Assembly: GCA_001931875.2 (NCBI GenBank) | Contig: MSJH02000807.1 | Span: 314,088 to 378,087, forward strand | Reading direction: 5' to 3' | Length of the DNA stretch: 64,000 bases | From: Byssochlamys sp. IMV 00236 | Taxonomy: Eukaryota > Ascomycota > Eurotiomycetes > Eurotiales > Thermoascaceae | Shown here: one piece after another, positions 19,721 to 31,340 of the stretch | Layout: the number at the start of each line of letters is the position of its first letter | Numbering within the stretch: the stretch's first letter is position 1 | Notes under the pieces: model-generated | Database searches by the model: none | What the model saw: only the letters and a program-made list of their open reading frames with translations | Told to the model about the DNA's origin: nothing | Position numbers and translations under genes: made by a program

Positions 19721-22321
19721 TTATTTGACCGCGACCTTCTCAGTCTTGCGGGATATCCATTTCCCTAGCAGGTCATCAAGTTGGCCAGACATCTCTTTGA
19801 GCCGCCTGCTTTCTTCCTTGAAGAGACTGCCGGTGATAGGATGATCGGGTCCGGCCGGGGGTACATTGGACTTGTCATGCACAATGATGAGCAAGTCCCG
19901 GATGTCATTCTCATTTTCCAAGTAGGATAGCAGGCTAGCATCGCTCCACGTAGGAGTCGGGGCAGATGAAGAAGGGGCGGTGTCGGGAGCTCCATCTTCG
20001 TGCTTAGACTCGGGCGCCTCGACAAGCTCAGGAGAAGGCGACGACAGAGGGGATACAGGCTGCTCTTCCGGCGACGAAGTATCGGCCATTAGGCCAGGAG
20101 GTTGTGTGGATGACTGGGTGTCTATAGGCGATACATCCACCGGTGACACCCGCGCAGCACTCTGTCCCTTTTGGGGATGTTGCGGCGGAGACACCCGGAG
20201 TCCGGCCTGTTTCGGCGCCATCTGGGCCATAGGGCCCTGTCGCGGTTCAATGTCTCTTGGTTTCGACCGATCCACGGCCGGTTGCAGTGAAGCACTGAAA
20301 TTAGACTTGTTCGGAGAGTATATATCCACATCGACCTTCGTTTGTTCCTTTGGAGCAGCCTCAGAAGTGCGCAAACGAAGGGGTTGCGGTTCTGGAACAT
20401 CTTCCATTTGCGAAGACGTAACCTGGCGGATTGATGGGCCAAAGTTCTCTTTCGTCGGAGAGATCTTGTCGCTAGAAGCTTCCTGACCGGCAGATACTTG
20501 CTGCACTTCATTCGTAGACGATGCCTCGACAGGTGGCTGTTTCTGTAACTTGCTGGTCTGTCGTTGTGGACCTTGAGCTTTCGGAGAGCGGGATTCGAGA
20601 GACTCGGACGATGTCTTCGGCGGTGGTGACGAACGAGAGAGCTCCTCAGAGGATTTCCCGTGCTCTTCGCCCTCATCTTCGGCCGTTTTGCTCTTCTTAT
20701 CCTTCCTCTTGAAAAGACCACTGAGCATACCGGACTTCTTGTCCTTGCGCTTCTTATCATCTTTGTCCTTCTCTTTGTCCTTGTCTCCCGCAGCCAGCTC
20801 CTTTTCAATTCTCTCCATGCTTTCACGACTCTTTAAAGCATATCAGCGGAATTGATCCAGAAGTAGTACTATTGCTGAGCTTACCTCTTTTGCCTCAGTG
20901 GAAAGACCGTTTGCAGCCGAGTCATCCCGCAGAAGATTTGGTGTAAGAGATATCTTCTTCGTTTCTACACTGTCGTCTTTGAAGAAAGAATCCGTGTTTC
21001 GTACGGTTCCGTTTCTGGATCTGCTCACCGTAGGCTCTTTAAACGAAGTAGGTTAGCTATGAACGGCATAATTTGCGATACTGCTCTTACCCTGTGCATC
21101 AAGCATCTCCTCGCTTGTCCGGGGATTCTCCGAACTTGCAGGATCTGACTCTTGAGCATCTTGCGAGGCATCAATTTCCTCGGCTGTCTTTTCCTTGGAT
21201 TGCTTTGGCCTCAAAGGTTGGACGACAATGTCGGGATCCTGCTCTTCATGCACATCTTGGGCATCTCGGCTGGATACTTCCACGTTGTCGTCGAAATAAT
21301 CATGTTCATCCTGTTCCTCGTCTGTTGAGTATTCGACATCAGATGCCTCAACATACGTGGGAGCTGTAAAGGTGACTGTCTTGGCATTCCTCCGGCGCAT
21401 TGCCTTCTTGAGAGGGTTTTTGGACTTTTCATGGTTGTCCCCAAGCATTGTTGCCGAGAGCTGAATCTATTAGAAAGTGATTGAAACCATGGAGTCATAG
21501 ACTTACGTCAATGTTCCGGTGTTTGTTCAACCGGGCAAGTCTTTCAGTTGGTGTTTCGATATGTTCGGCCGGAAGATAACCTACTATTGTTAGCTGTGTT
21601 GGTGCTACGGGGAAACACAACACAACACAAACACATACCAATGCTTCCGTCTTTAACAACACGTACGAGCCACCAATAACTGTTGCTGTCGTCAAGCAGG
21701 ACCATGGTATCTCCCTTTGTCGCGTTTGCTTGTCCCTCGACCGTCGCAACAAACGTGTGAAGCGCATAGACAAACTCGAAATCGATATCCTCTGTTTTCC
21801 ATCAGCACTTGGCTTCCAGGATCGAATCACTAGACTGGATATGCTGAAAGCACCCACCATCGTCAATAGAAGGAGAACTCGAAATCTTATCCATCATATC
21901 GTCGTCCAGGAGGTCGTCTCCTTCTCCGTCAACAAGCTCTTCCTCCTCCGCAGATCCTCCACCTGCGCCATTGCCGTAATTTCCATTTCCTCCGTCCTCT
22001 GAGGCCATCTCATCTGGTTCGTCATAGATATCCACTCCATTTTGATGTTCGTCGCCTGGTCCCGCGCTATGCATCTCTCCTCTCGTATCACGTTCTGCAT
22101 GGCGCATTGACTGTTCTTGGTGGGGCGCTGGTCGGCCGGGCCCAGCTGGACGCGTCTGTTGCCGTGTATGGTCCTGAGCTGAGGCTTCTTGCTGTTGACT
22201 TTGAAGGTCAATGGTATCTATATCCACATCTTAGCTCGGTCGATCGGTCTCTCAGTGGACCACAGCCATGATGAAGCCAACTGGTTGACATACCAGCACG
22301 AATGATCTGTGGTCTCGTCAT
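19721..22321 (-). CDS. teaC: SH3-domain cell-end polarity protein, TeaC/Tea4/Bud14 homologue
   Basis: Seven minus-strand exons (22321-22294, 22217-21858, 21791-21639, 21580-21507, 21460-21091, 21036-20885 and 20830-19721) encode 748 residues. An acidic N-terminal region (EEEELVDGEGDDLLDDDMMD) is followed by an SH3 domain at about residues 133-195, with FVYALHTFVATVEGQANATK, the Trp pair in SYWWLV and the GYLPAEHIE end. Immediately after comes ETPTERLARLNKHRN, a hallmark of the Bud14/Tea4/TeaC family. The long C-terminus is disordered, rich in Ser, Pro, Lys and Glu, and includes a basic MLSGLFKRKDKKSK patch. Tea4-type proteins link microtubule plus ends to formins and to type 1 phosphatase, marking growth sites in hyphae. 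The first coding exon is only 28 bases. The SH3 domain is split across two short exons. Confidence 0.92.
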
Positions 22322-23369
22322 GGCTGCAACGTCTCAAGCAGATGTATAATTAGCGGTAGGGGACGACGCAAGATCAATCCGTAACGGCGATTCGGGCGAT
22401 CAGAAGCATGAGACACAATCTCAGCGCAGAAGCGATTGGTATATCCTGCATCTACCAGGACAGCACGGATAAAGAATGAAAGTCGATTGCGAGGAAACGA
22501 ATGAAAGATAGTGCAATTGTGTAAGATACCGTCGATGAACGAAGGTGAGCAATTGCGGAGTGCAGCGTATAGGGTACGGACTAGCCAACCATCCCTCTTA
22601 TGGGAGCAGAAGATAAGGACTCTTAGGAGACACAAGACGGACAGAGAACAGGCAAATGAAAGCTAAAAGATTGGCGTACGGACGAGAGTCCGACGTGAGC
22701 GACAAGATACCGCGTCCTGCCTTGAGTCGGTCTGGAGCCGTGCGACGGTTCCCCGTAGACCGTCTCAAAAGGAGGTCTCCAGAGACCCTCAAACAAGCGC
22801 CCCTTGCGCGCGGCTGTCGGAGACTTGCTGGCCCCCACGCCAAGGAACGCCAAGTCGATGCCAAGCACTTGCCAAGACCAAGGGCTCAGGGCAAGGGCAG
22901 ATCTTAGGGCAGATCGGCGTCAGCTGACTGTGGAGATGGGGCGTGCCGTCATCGGCAACCTCCGATTCGGACGGATCAGTTTCCTCCGCGCTTCTCCTCC
23001 GCCTGCTTTTTTTCGTCTCCCCCGATCCGGCTATTCCCCGGGCTTCGATTTCTCATCATACAACTGACAACATCATCACCTGTGTGTCCCCCATCAGGAC
23101 TGCCAACGCTGTGCTGTTCGTCTGGGCGTTCGTGTCTCACGATCTGCGATCTATAAAGCGGGGTTGACGTATACGACATTATTACTTCTCCGATTTCCCC
23201 TCCCGGCGCCGTCAAACTCTCGGCGCTGGGGGCAGGCAGCACTTCTTTTACACTACACCACCACGTTCTCTCTCCTCGCCACCTGCTCCGGTAGCTGTCA
23301 CCATCTACATGCTATCGATCGTTTCTCAAACATCTACATCCAGAAGCTGTTCGTGCTCTCTGCGAGGGC
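22322..23369. other. Divergent promoter region between TeaC-type and kinase genes
   Basis: This 1,048-base region separates two divergently transcribed genes. The last 250 bases before the kinase ATG are C/T-rich (for example CTCCTCCGCCTGC, TTTTTTTCGTCTCCC), consistent with a long 5' leader. The block 22680-22900 is GC-richer, with overlapping short frames on both strands but no coherent protein family. Confidence 0.45.
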
Positions 23370-25337
23370 ATGGCTCGTGCTGAGAGGGAAGCGCTTGCAA
23401 GATTGAGGATTGATACGGCATTCCCTCGCCGTCAAAAATCAGGGTATGCTCACAAGTCTGGGACAACAGTGAATGAGGATGGAGTCGAAGACTTTAGCGA
23501 AATCGGCTTGGACCGTTCGGGGCGCAACGGTCATGGTGCTGATGATGAGAGTGAAGTACTGAATGAGCTGCATACCGAGACGTCTCCAATCTCTGTCCCG
23601 CGGGCCGGTGATCATCCTTCAAGCGTCCATGGAGACATAAGTTACTCCCACAAGCCGGGCGATGTCCGTCCCTCGCCAATCGAAACCTTCCTGCAAACCC
23701 GACGACCTTCCATCAGCTTTGATCCGCATGTGAGACTCGAATCGGGTGATCATCATGTGTTGCAGGAACCAATGGTTAAGCGCAATGAGGAAGGCAGGTC
23801 AACATCCAAGGCCCAGATGCGACCGTCTGGCCTGCGGACAGCGCAATATCAGCAAGATACACCTTCCATGAACGACAAGGAAGCGAGTCCGCATTTCAGC
23901 CCCAGAAGGCGGGAAAGACAGCGTCTTTTCCCTACCGGCAGTTCTCGTGTGAGTTCTCTGCAAAGTCCTGTGGAAGACAACTTGGTCGGCTGCGAGCTGG
24001 ATCGCCCTACATCCCTCACTTCGATTTCCACCGCTTCCCCGCTCACGGAGGAGCTGCGGACTCCACCAGAAGGGCCTCGTGATATGCTTCTGTCGCCCTT
24101 TGCTGTCGCATCACCTGTGCAGCGGTCCACTTCGCTAGATGATCCTAGCCTATGGGCAGATAGCCTTCCGACGCCATTTAGCAACAAGCCAAGAAGTTAC
24201 ACATACGACCGCAATGGCAGCCTACGACAGTCGATGCGTCACTCTCGTCGCTCCACTGCCTCCAGCGGCAAGTCTCCGGCCAGCACATTTCTTTCGATGT
24301 GGAGCAGTCGTGAAGAACCAGCTCCTCAGCCAGATGATGAAGGCCAAATGGTCGGCACCGAGTACGTGCTTGGCAAGCAGATAGGATTCGGAGGTTTCAG
24401 TGTTGTCAAGGAGGCTTACAAGGTAGAGGAAAGTGGCGAGACTAGGCGGCTCGCTGTCAAAATTGTCCGAAAACAAGTGACTGGGAAGAGTGAGCGTGAG
24501 AATGACCAGGTCCAAGCAGAATTTGACCATGAGGTCCGCATCTGGCGTTACCTCAACCATCCCAATGTCTTGACACTTGATGCCGTGTACGAGACCGACT
24601 ATGCCACCTTTTGTTTCACCAAGTTAGCTATCGGCGGGACTCTATTCGATGCGGTTCGTTCGAATCGCCAAGGTCTTGACATGAAGCTCGCACAGAAGTA
24701 TTGCTATCAACTGGCGTCTGCTATTCGATATCTGCACGAGGATGCCCGCATTGTGCACAGAGATATAAAGCTGGAAAACTGTCTTTTAGATCCAGTTGTG
24801 TTGCCAGATGGAACTAAAACTTCCAATCTGGTGCTGTGCGATTTCGGGATGGCGGAGTGGATGAGCACTGATAACGGTGGCAGCTCCCCCGACCCATATG
24901 ACAACGCTGCTGACCGTCCGCCCCCCAAGACCATTGGTCCGTCTGACACGAGTACGAGCATAGCAGGAAGCCTGGAATATGCTTCTCCTGAACTTCTTTC
25001 GTCGACTGGAGGTCTCATCGACCCTGCCGTCGACGTATGGGCGTTTGGTGTTGTTGCCTACTCTGTTGTTGTGGGATCCAGGCCGTTCCAAGACCCTTTC
25101 TCGCCACGGGTCACCTCGAACATCCTCAACGGGAACTGGAACCGAGATGCTGTGCTGGCACGCGAAGCTCGCGGGCAGGGTTCTCGGGATTGTCGAGATG
25201 CCCTGGAGGTAATCAACGGATGTCTTGAAATGGACCTTCGGAAGCGATGGAACATCAGAGATGTTCTCGATTCTATGTGGTTGCGAGGTTGTTCCGACAG
25301 CGCCGGTAGCGTGGACGAAACGGTATGGAAGCTTTAA
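23370..25337 (+). CDS. Serine/threonine protein kinase with long disordered N-terminus
   Basis: One exon encodes 655 residues. The first 330 residues are Ser/Pro/Arg-rich and without recognisable fold, likely regulatory and phosphorylated (many SP/TP sites). The kinase domain starts at about residue 332: glycine loop GKQIGFGGFSVV, the VAIK-type lysine in LAVKIVRK, catalytic HRDIKLEN near 463-470, DFGMAEW near 491 and the APE-equivalent YASPELL, followed by DVWAFGVVAYSVVVG. Insertions before the activation loop and inside it (NGGSSPDPYDNAADRPPP) are larger than usual. All catalytic residues appear present, so it should be active. The CAMK-like architecture is clear, but I do not recognise a specific orthologue. 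Confidence 0.9.
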   Translation: MARAEREALARLRIDTAFPRRQKSGYAHKSGTTVNEDGVEDFSEIGLDRSGRNGHGADDESEVLNELHTETSPISVPRAGDHPSSVHGDISYSHKPGDVRPSPIETFLQTRRPSISFDPHVRLESGDHHVLQEPMVKRNEEGRSTSKAQMRPSGLRTAQYQQDTPSMNDKEASPHFSPRRRERQRLFPTGSSRVSSLQSPVEDNLVGCELDRPTSLTSISTASPLTEELRTPPEGPRDMLLSPFAVASPVQRSTSLDDPSLWADSLPTPFSNKPRSYTYDRNGSLRQSMRHSRRSTASSGKSPASTFLSMWSSREEPAPQPDDEGQMVGTEYVLGKQIGFGGFSVVKEAYKVEESGETRRLAVKIVRKQVTGKSERENDQVQAEFDHEVRIWRYLNHPNVLTLDAVYETDYATFCFTKLAIGGTLFDAVRSNRQGLDMKLAQKYCYQLASAIRYLHEDARIVHRDIKLENCLLDPVVLPDGTKTSNLVLCDFGMAEWMSTDNGGSSPDPYDNAADRPPPKTIGPSDTSTSIAGSLEYASPELLSSTGGLIDPAVDVWAFGVVAYSVVVGSRPFQDPFSPRVTSNILNGNWNRDAVLAREARGQGSRDCRDALEVINGCLEMDLRKRWNIRDVLDSMWLRGCSDSAGSVDETVWKL

Positions 25338-26322
25338 GAGTAAAACTGCCACCAGGAGTGATAGCTATGTCAAACTCTTTCTTGCTGTGTGGTATGTACT
25401 GGTATAAATGACGTTTCTCCTTAATTTTTTGTTATGAACGAATCGGACGGTGCACATTTTGGACTCAATATGATGATGACTCTGGGTTTGGCAACGATCG
25501 TTTGGGGGCGCTCTGATAGCAGGAGAGCGCTACTTATTTGGCGTTTACGATCGATGATACCCATGTCTGTTGTCTCAAGATTATGTTTTCTTTTACTCTG
25601 CTGAAGGGTTATATGCGATGACATCACGTGGATGAAGTGAGTTTTTTTCTTTTTCTTAAGCACTGGCGTTGGTTTGGTCCTGGATCACATCACGATTCTC
25701 ATTTCCGTCATTTGTGGTGGCATCATGTATTTATATCTATCTTTGCTTTTTCTTTTTCACTATCTCCCGCAACTATTTTCAGTATTTATTCCGACTTCTC
25801 TCAATTTGTCAGCGATATGTTTATTATTATAATTATTATACTCATCTCTGACTTGTTGAATGTCGAATCCTTAAAACTCATTTTTATTCGATTCATAATA
25901 CGGTGCCGATCTTAAGTATGAATGAGGTTCTTCTAAAAGCTACCTTGGGGAATAGCCATCTTCTCAATTCATAAATTTTAGATAGTACGTTGTTTGTTAT
26001 GTATGTTCATAAAGAAGATCTTTCAAGAAATGTTCATATTGCATGTTGTACACAGAGTTCTAATCCATTTGAATGTTTTCGCTCGACATATTTCTTCTAT
26101 ACATACATACATATAACAGCATCCTCTCGGGTGAAGATAGAAAATGTAGCCCGATGAGATGAAGATGAGGTGAAGGGACGGAGGGAAGGAGGGAGAGAGG
26201 TATGATATGGGCATTATCAAGCGACGACCAATACAGGATTCGAGAATATCAAACTCCAGCGACGTTGGGATGGGGAAAAAAATCTGAAAAAAGAGAGAGA
26301 AAGAAATGGAGAATCAGAAAAA
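25338..26322. other. Convergent intergenic region, AT-rich
   Basis: The kinase and the ribosomal protein genes point toward each other. The region is AT-rich with T-runs and A/T repeats (TTATTATTATAATTATTATA near 25820), a CATACATACATACAT run near 26100, and a G/A block (GGGACGGAGGGAAGGAGGGAG) near 26175-26195. No gene is supported. Confidence 0.4.
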
Positions 26323-27318
26323 CTACCAGAGTCTGTTCTCGGGTAATTTCTTCTCTTTCTTAACACCCGCAGCAGATCTCCGATCGGCAGGAGAACGGAA
26401 GAACAACGACGGTCCTTCCATTGGCTTGAGCAGATGGCTGAGGTATCCCCTATGGGCGGGATCACGATAATATTCGATATCCTTTCTGTTAGTCGGGTCT
26501 GGAAGACGGTACTTGAAGCCCATCTCCTTCATGATTTTCGACTCGCTGATCTCCTCGACGGTCTGGTTGAGCGCCTCGCTGCCGCTCTGGGCCGTCCACG
26601 CCAGAGAGACGAACGGGTGCGTCTCGCCTTTGATGATGCGCTGGATAGCGGCGCGGGTGTAGAAGCGAGTGGTGAGGGTGCCTCCTGCGGCCTCGACGGC
26701 GGCGATGGCGGACGCGGACGCGCGAGACACGACGATGTTGATGGGTTGTTTGAGCGAGCTGGCGCCGCTGGCGAGGAGCTTCACGCCGTCTTTGGTCTGG
26801 TGGATGCAGCGCGATTGGGCCAGTTCGCGCACAGTGATGGGACGAGTCGGGTCGATACGGCCTTGATCAATCCATTCTTGAATACGTTCGAGGTTCACGG
26901 GGGCGAGTTCGATAGAGAATCTGTTAATTAGAATCCATCCCCATCAGTACATGACCATTCATCATTATCATAACACCCTCAAAAGAAACACAACAAGAAA
27001 CACATACATATTCTGAAACCCCCGTTCTCCATGGACGATAATCTCCGGCGTCTGACCACCATTGAATCCCGCAGGAACTTTTCCATGCTGACCCTGACCT
27101 TTATGACCGCGTCCAGACGTCTTTCCCTTACCCGAAGCAGGACCTCGCCCTCGTCGAATCCGCTTATTATATGCCCCGGGGTTGTCGGAGAGCGATGCGA
27201 GAATGTGAGCGTTCCGACTCTGCTGCTGGAGCAGGAACGACAATGGCGATGCAGTTGTCGAAATCTGGATGCTGGAACTCTGCAGAGGCAGAGCCAGCGC
27301 GGGGAGTCGTGGAGGCAT
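26323..27318 (-). CDS. Mitochondrial large-subunit ribosomal protein uL15m (MRPL10 type)
   Basis: Two minus-strand exons, 27318-27008 and 26920-26323, encode 302 residues. The N-terminus (LALPLQSSSIQISTT) is basic-poor but amphipathic and fits a mitochondrial targeting sequence. The uL15 signature is the Gly/Lys/Arg-rich segment RIRRGRGPASGKGKTSGRG then HKGQGQHGKVPAGFNGGQTP, which contacts rRNA. The C-terminal globular part includes VKLLASGASSLKQPINIVVS and the usual segment before the fungal extension. The extension of about 100 residues beyond the bacterial core is typical of fungal mitochondrial L15. It is part of the mitoribosome in the matrix. Confidence 0.93.
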
Positions 27319-28202
27319 GATGGGGGTTTGGGGCCGGTTATGATGATCGCGGTCATGTTCCTGTATTTCGGGATGAGGATCTTTTGATGCTCGGAACGGA
27401 ACAATTCGCTCGGGGTACGCTCCGCAGTCCCGGGTCTTGGCGGCACAATTCGTCTATGTTTTGGATAGTTAATAAGCAACATTATTGTGAGAATAGTTAA
27501 CTACAATCTTTAGACGAATCTGTGATGCACATTAGTAACTTGTTCTAAAGTCCCCAGCTGGAAATTTCATTCCTCGGATTTCTCAGAATAATGGATCCTT
27601 TCGAAGCAGATGGACTACAACCTACTGGCAAACTACGGCGAAGATAGGAGTTGAGATCGAATCACTTGTTAATGCTGCATCTGTCTCACATGAGATCCAC
27701 TAGATTTCCCGCATCACGGCTCACAATCAGAAAAGATGCAATGTATCATCATCCAGAGATGACGAATCTGAATACACACATAATCCAGGGAGTAAGTGAA
27801 CTCCTGGAAGTGGCATGATAGTAGAAAATAATAAACATGTTGCCATAACCACGGCCGTAGACTTCCTTAGGTCAGCTGACCACTAACGCCCGAAAATGCA
27901 GACATCAACAGATGCAAGTGCCGCCGGGGAGCCCGAAGCTCTACCCGGATGAACATAGAAGCTCTGTGATCAAGAAATACAGGACGCCGTAACAATGCAA
28001 AAGTTAAAAGGCATATGGTGGTCAAGAGGGAAGAAATCCGATAAGTATCGGAAGAAGAAACCGTAATATCCGTCTATCTGGCATAACTCCAGGGTGCAAT
28101 GCTCATGATCTAGAATTCTGTACAGGGTGAAGTAAAAAATCGAGGGTCGTAGAAGCTTCGTAATTAAATAAGAGGGATCAAGAACCACCTTGGGATCTTG
28201 AT
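27319..28202. other. Intergenic region between uL15m and cyclin genes
   Basis: Both neighbours are on the minus strand. The 884 bases hold the uL15m promoter and the cyclin 3' UTR. A minus-strand frame at 27970-28263 partly overlaps the cyclin 3' end and has no family features. No gene is supported. Confidence 0.4.
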
Positions 28203-30275
28203 TCACGAATGGTAATTGTGGCCAGCCAGGAAATTTGGCTGTGCGATCGGGCCCTGAGGCCATGCTTCGTGCTGAAGGTATGGCAGCACTCCCGTCTTCC
28301 GTTCAGATGGCGTCTTCCCAATCGGTTGATAACGCATCTGATCAAAAGACAGCGTGCGGGGGTGGTGCAGAGAGGCAGACGGCGGTGGAATAAGGAGAGT
28401 GTTGACAGCCCTCACCGGGCGGTACGGCGAGTTCCGGTTGGTCAGGAAGAAGGAGGGGGAAAGATGCGTCTGCGGAGTATGGACGGAGTAGGCGGACAGA
28501 GCAGGGGAGACGGTCCCAGAGGGCAACGTAAACGGACTCTGGCGCCTTCCAGGGTCGGGGAGAGAGATGGGTCCATTGTAGATACCGCTTGGAGGTGCAA
28601 CACTTGTTGGCGCAGGCAGCTGCTGGGTCCACGTTGTAGGAGGGTTGTAGACCGACGACATAGGGCGTCCACCTGGAAGGGGAAGCTGCGGGACCTGGGA
28701 AATCGGTAACGGAGCATTCGCGCCCATCGAAGCAGAGGTGAGAGGGATATCAGGCCGTGGCAGACGTGGGACAGAAGCTGACATAGACGGCACGGTCGTA
28801 GGCGGCATAGACGTCGGCATCAAGACGGGAGGAAGGGTCGTGGCTCCAGTGGGCATGGAAACTGGTGCCATGGAGACCGGTGCCAAATTCGACATATGCG
28901 TCGGATAATTGTTCGACACAGCAATCTTCTTTGCTGGATGGCCTTCGAGTTGATCGTCCCAGTTTCGCTTCCGGCTTGCTGGCCGCGATTCTGTCTCGGG
29001 CACCTGCCTTGGAGGGGAGCGGCTGGGGTAGGGCAAACCGTTGAAGGATGGATTCCAGCTGGGCTGCACAGGGAAATGGCCTGTCACTGGAGGTGACGGC
29101 AGTTTCGACGCGGGAGACGACGGAACGTTGCGTCCATTGGAGGTTGGCACGAGACTGGGAGAAAGTTGTAGTACAGGTGTCGTGGCAGTGAGTTCGTTCT
29201 CTGCGGGCATACGAGATGCCTTGTTGAAGTAGTCTGAGAACAGATCGAGTTTCACGTGCCACTGCGTCCATTCCTCTTTCGACACGAAAAGGTTGTAACG
29301 AACGTTACTCAGAAACTCCACCTCCATAATATGGATTTCATCCACGGAGATTCCCGACACTTCTGCCCATGTTTTATTCGTGTATGTGTTGTCATCGAGA
29401 ACTGCTAATAGTCAGGATATGATGTCCTTTGCCCCAAAAGTTCAAGGTTCACCCACATTTATTTCCCATCATTAAAGCAATGGTCATCAGTCTGAATTCA
29501 CTGCCTTTCTTCCCTCTCACTCCCGGATTGAATTTCTTCAGTCGATATATGAACAATAAAGCCAGAAGGATGACATTCTGGCTGACTTGCGTGGTCGAGA
29601 GAATCGTCGTGACCCATTTCTGGAATCCGATCGTGGGAATAGCTTCCGGTACGAGAGAGTAGCTCACGGCCATACGGTCTTCGATAGCCTTTAGCTTCGT
29701 AGTCTTCTCGAACCAGAATAGACAGGTGATCTATAGTAGTACAGTCAGGACATTGCAACCGCATCACCCATCATCCACTGTTTCATCCCTACCTGAGCGG
29801 CAAACTCCGCAAGGCTTCCCTTGCTATCATTGATCGACGAGGGGATTTGGAGATAAGAGGCTATCGACCCGTTCGAACTCTTCTTCTGCTCGGTGGTTTC
29901 TGACGCAGAGCCATTCTGGGAAGACGGAGCTTGGCTACGGACTTTGCTGGCGGGCACTCGGGTGGCGCCAGAGCGTGAATCCAAGTTCGACTGTGACATG
30001 GAGGATAGACTGGGGTATTTCGAGATCGGGAGTCCACACGATTTCCCTACATGATCCGACGAAGTGGCCGTTGTGTTATAGGCGACACCGGTCATATCGC
30101 CTGGAGGCGTAGGCAAACCGTCCCGCAAGGGAACAGGCCAGCTCATAGACCCTCCCGATGTGGTATCCAGCGGTTTGTTCGGCCACAGCGGTAGCCCTTG
30201 ACGGTGGATGTTGTGTGTGAGTGGAGGAGTCGGATCGCGGATCGAGAAGTGAGGTTGCGGGAGAGTGGAAGGCAT
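28203..30275 (-). CDS. Pho80/Pcl-type cyclin, Clg1-like
   Basis: Three minus-strand exons, 30275-29793, 29730-29457 and 29401-28203, encode 651 residues. The first 160 residues are disordered and Ser/Pro-rich. The cyclin box spans about 160-290: AAQITCLFWFEKT at its start, FQKWVTTILSTTQVSQNVILLA in the centre, and the highly typical KFLDDNTYTNKTWAEVSGI followed by EVEFLSNVRYNLFVS. These are the Pho80-family motifs that bind a Pho85-type kinase. The remaining 350 residues are a Pro/Ser/Thr-rich disordered tail. The size and layout fit the Clg1 subgroup rather than the small Pcl cyclins. Partners are inferred. Its upstream region is the 11-kb gene-free interval. Confidence 0.87.
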
Positions 30276-31294
30276 AGGGACGGTGATAAAGTAGAATCAG
30301 TCCCTGGATAGAATCGATGTGAAGGAGGAGGTATTTCCAGAATCCGGGTCATGGAAATTCTCATCAGCAGTCTCCGCAATCAATTGATGGATTAAAAGGC
30401 CAGGCCTTGCTGCTTTCACAGGCGTCCCAAAAGGCGGGGAATCCGATGAGATGTAAGTCACAATGAGAATCTACAGATTCTGGACGTCCGGCGGTCCACT
30501 TTTTTGGAAAAGAACTCTGTGAATTGAGGAATAGTCTAGCCGCTTGAAAGGGAATCGGTAGCAACGCGCAGATCCGGTGAATGCTTTTAAACCAGGCCTG
30601 GTTCCCATGGAATGAAGGCAATGAAGGGGGGGGAGGGTTTCTCGCGGGGAGAGAGAGAGACAGAGACAGAGAGAGAGAGATGTGAGCTCAGGCCAAGGAC
30701 AAGCTCACATATTAGGGAAGAGCAACACAAGTGAGAGAGAAAGAGAGAGAGAAAGGATACACTTCCAATCAGGAGTATATGATGATGATGACGATGTTGA
30801 TAAAGGGAATCAAAAAGAGAAAAGAAAGGAAAAAGACAGCGAGAAAGGGCAATAATGAAGGATGAGGTCAAGACATCATGCCTCATCCAGAAGATGCTCT
30901 GTATGGACAGGGTCGGTTAGTACTCGTCCGGAGTGGTGGTGCCTAGGCGCTGCCAAAGTTTGACCCGGAAGCAGGTCCATCGGTTGATCCTCCTTTCTGG
31001 ACTTTGCTTTTTGGCCTGGTCCGTTTTGGACGTTCCCATTTCGATTGTCTCTGCTTTGTCTTGAAAAGAGTCAAAGACCGGTTGATGTCAGAGCCACCGG
31101 TGGATGCAGGCTATTACAAGGGCAGGTCAGCAGCCCTAGGGCGCGTCTGGGGGGGCGTCCGCCCTCCTGAGAGGCTAGCGGAGGACCCGTATTGAAAAAC
31201 CAATAATAACACTCATAAGACGGGTTTAGCGTCGCGTTGCAACCATCGCCGCTCGAATCTACTACTAGATACTACTAAGTTAACTGTTTGGTTT
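30276..31294. other. Upstream region of the cyclin gene, purine-rich
   Basis: It contains GA-rich low-complexity blocks (GAGAGAGAGAGACAGAGACA near 30650-30670, and further AGAGAGAGAG near 30740-30755) that would form a C/T-rich leader on the minus strand. No gene is supported. It ends at the assembly gap. Confidence 0.45.
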
Positions 31295-31314
31295 NNNNNN
31301 NNNNNNNNNNNNNN
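31295..31314. other. Assembly gap (20 N)
   Basis: Twenty N bases are followed directly by 26 T residues (31315-31340). The T run suggests the assembly broke at a homopolymer or that unknown sequence is missing here. Confidence 0.98.
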
Positions 31315-31340
31315 TTTTTTTTTTTTTTTTTTTTTTTTTT

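Noticed and set aside
19980..20486. 168-codon + strand frame inside the teaC gene
   Set aside because: It is antisense to a coding exon with strong Ser/Pro codon bias and has no recognisable domain.
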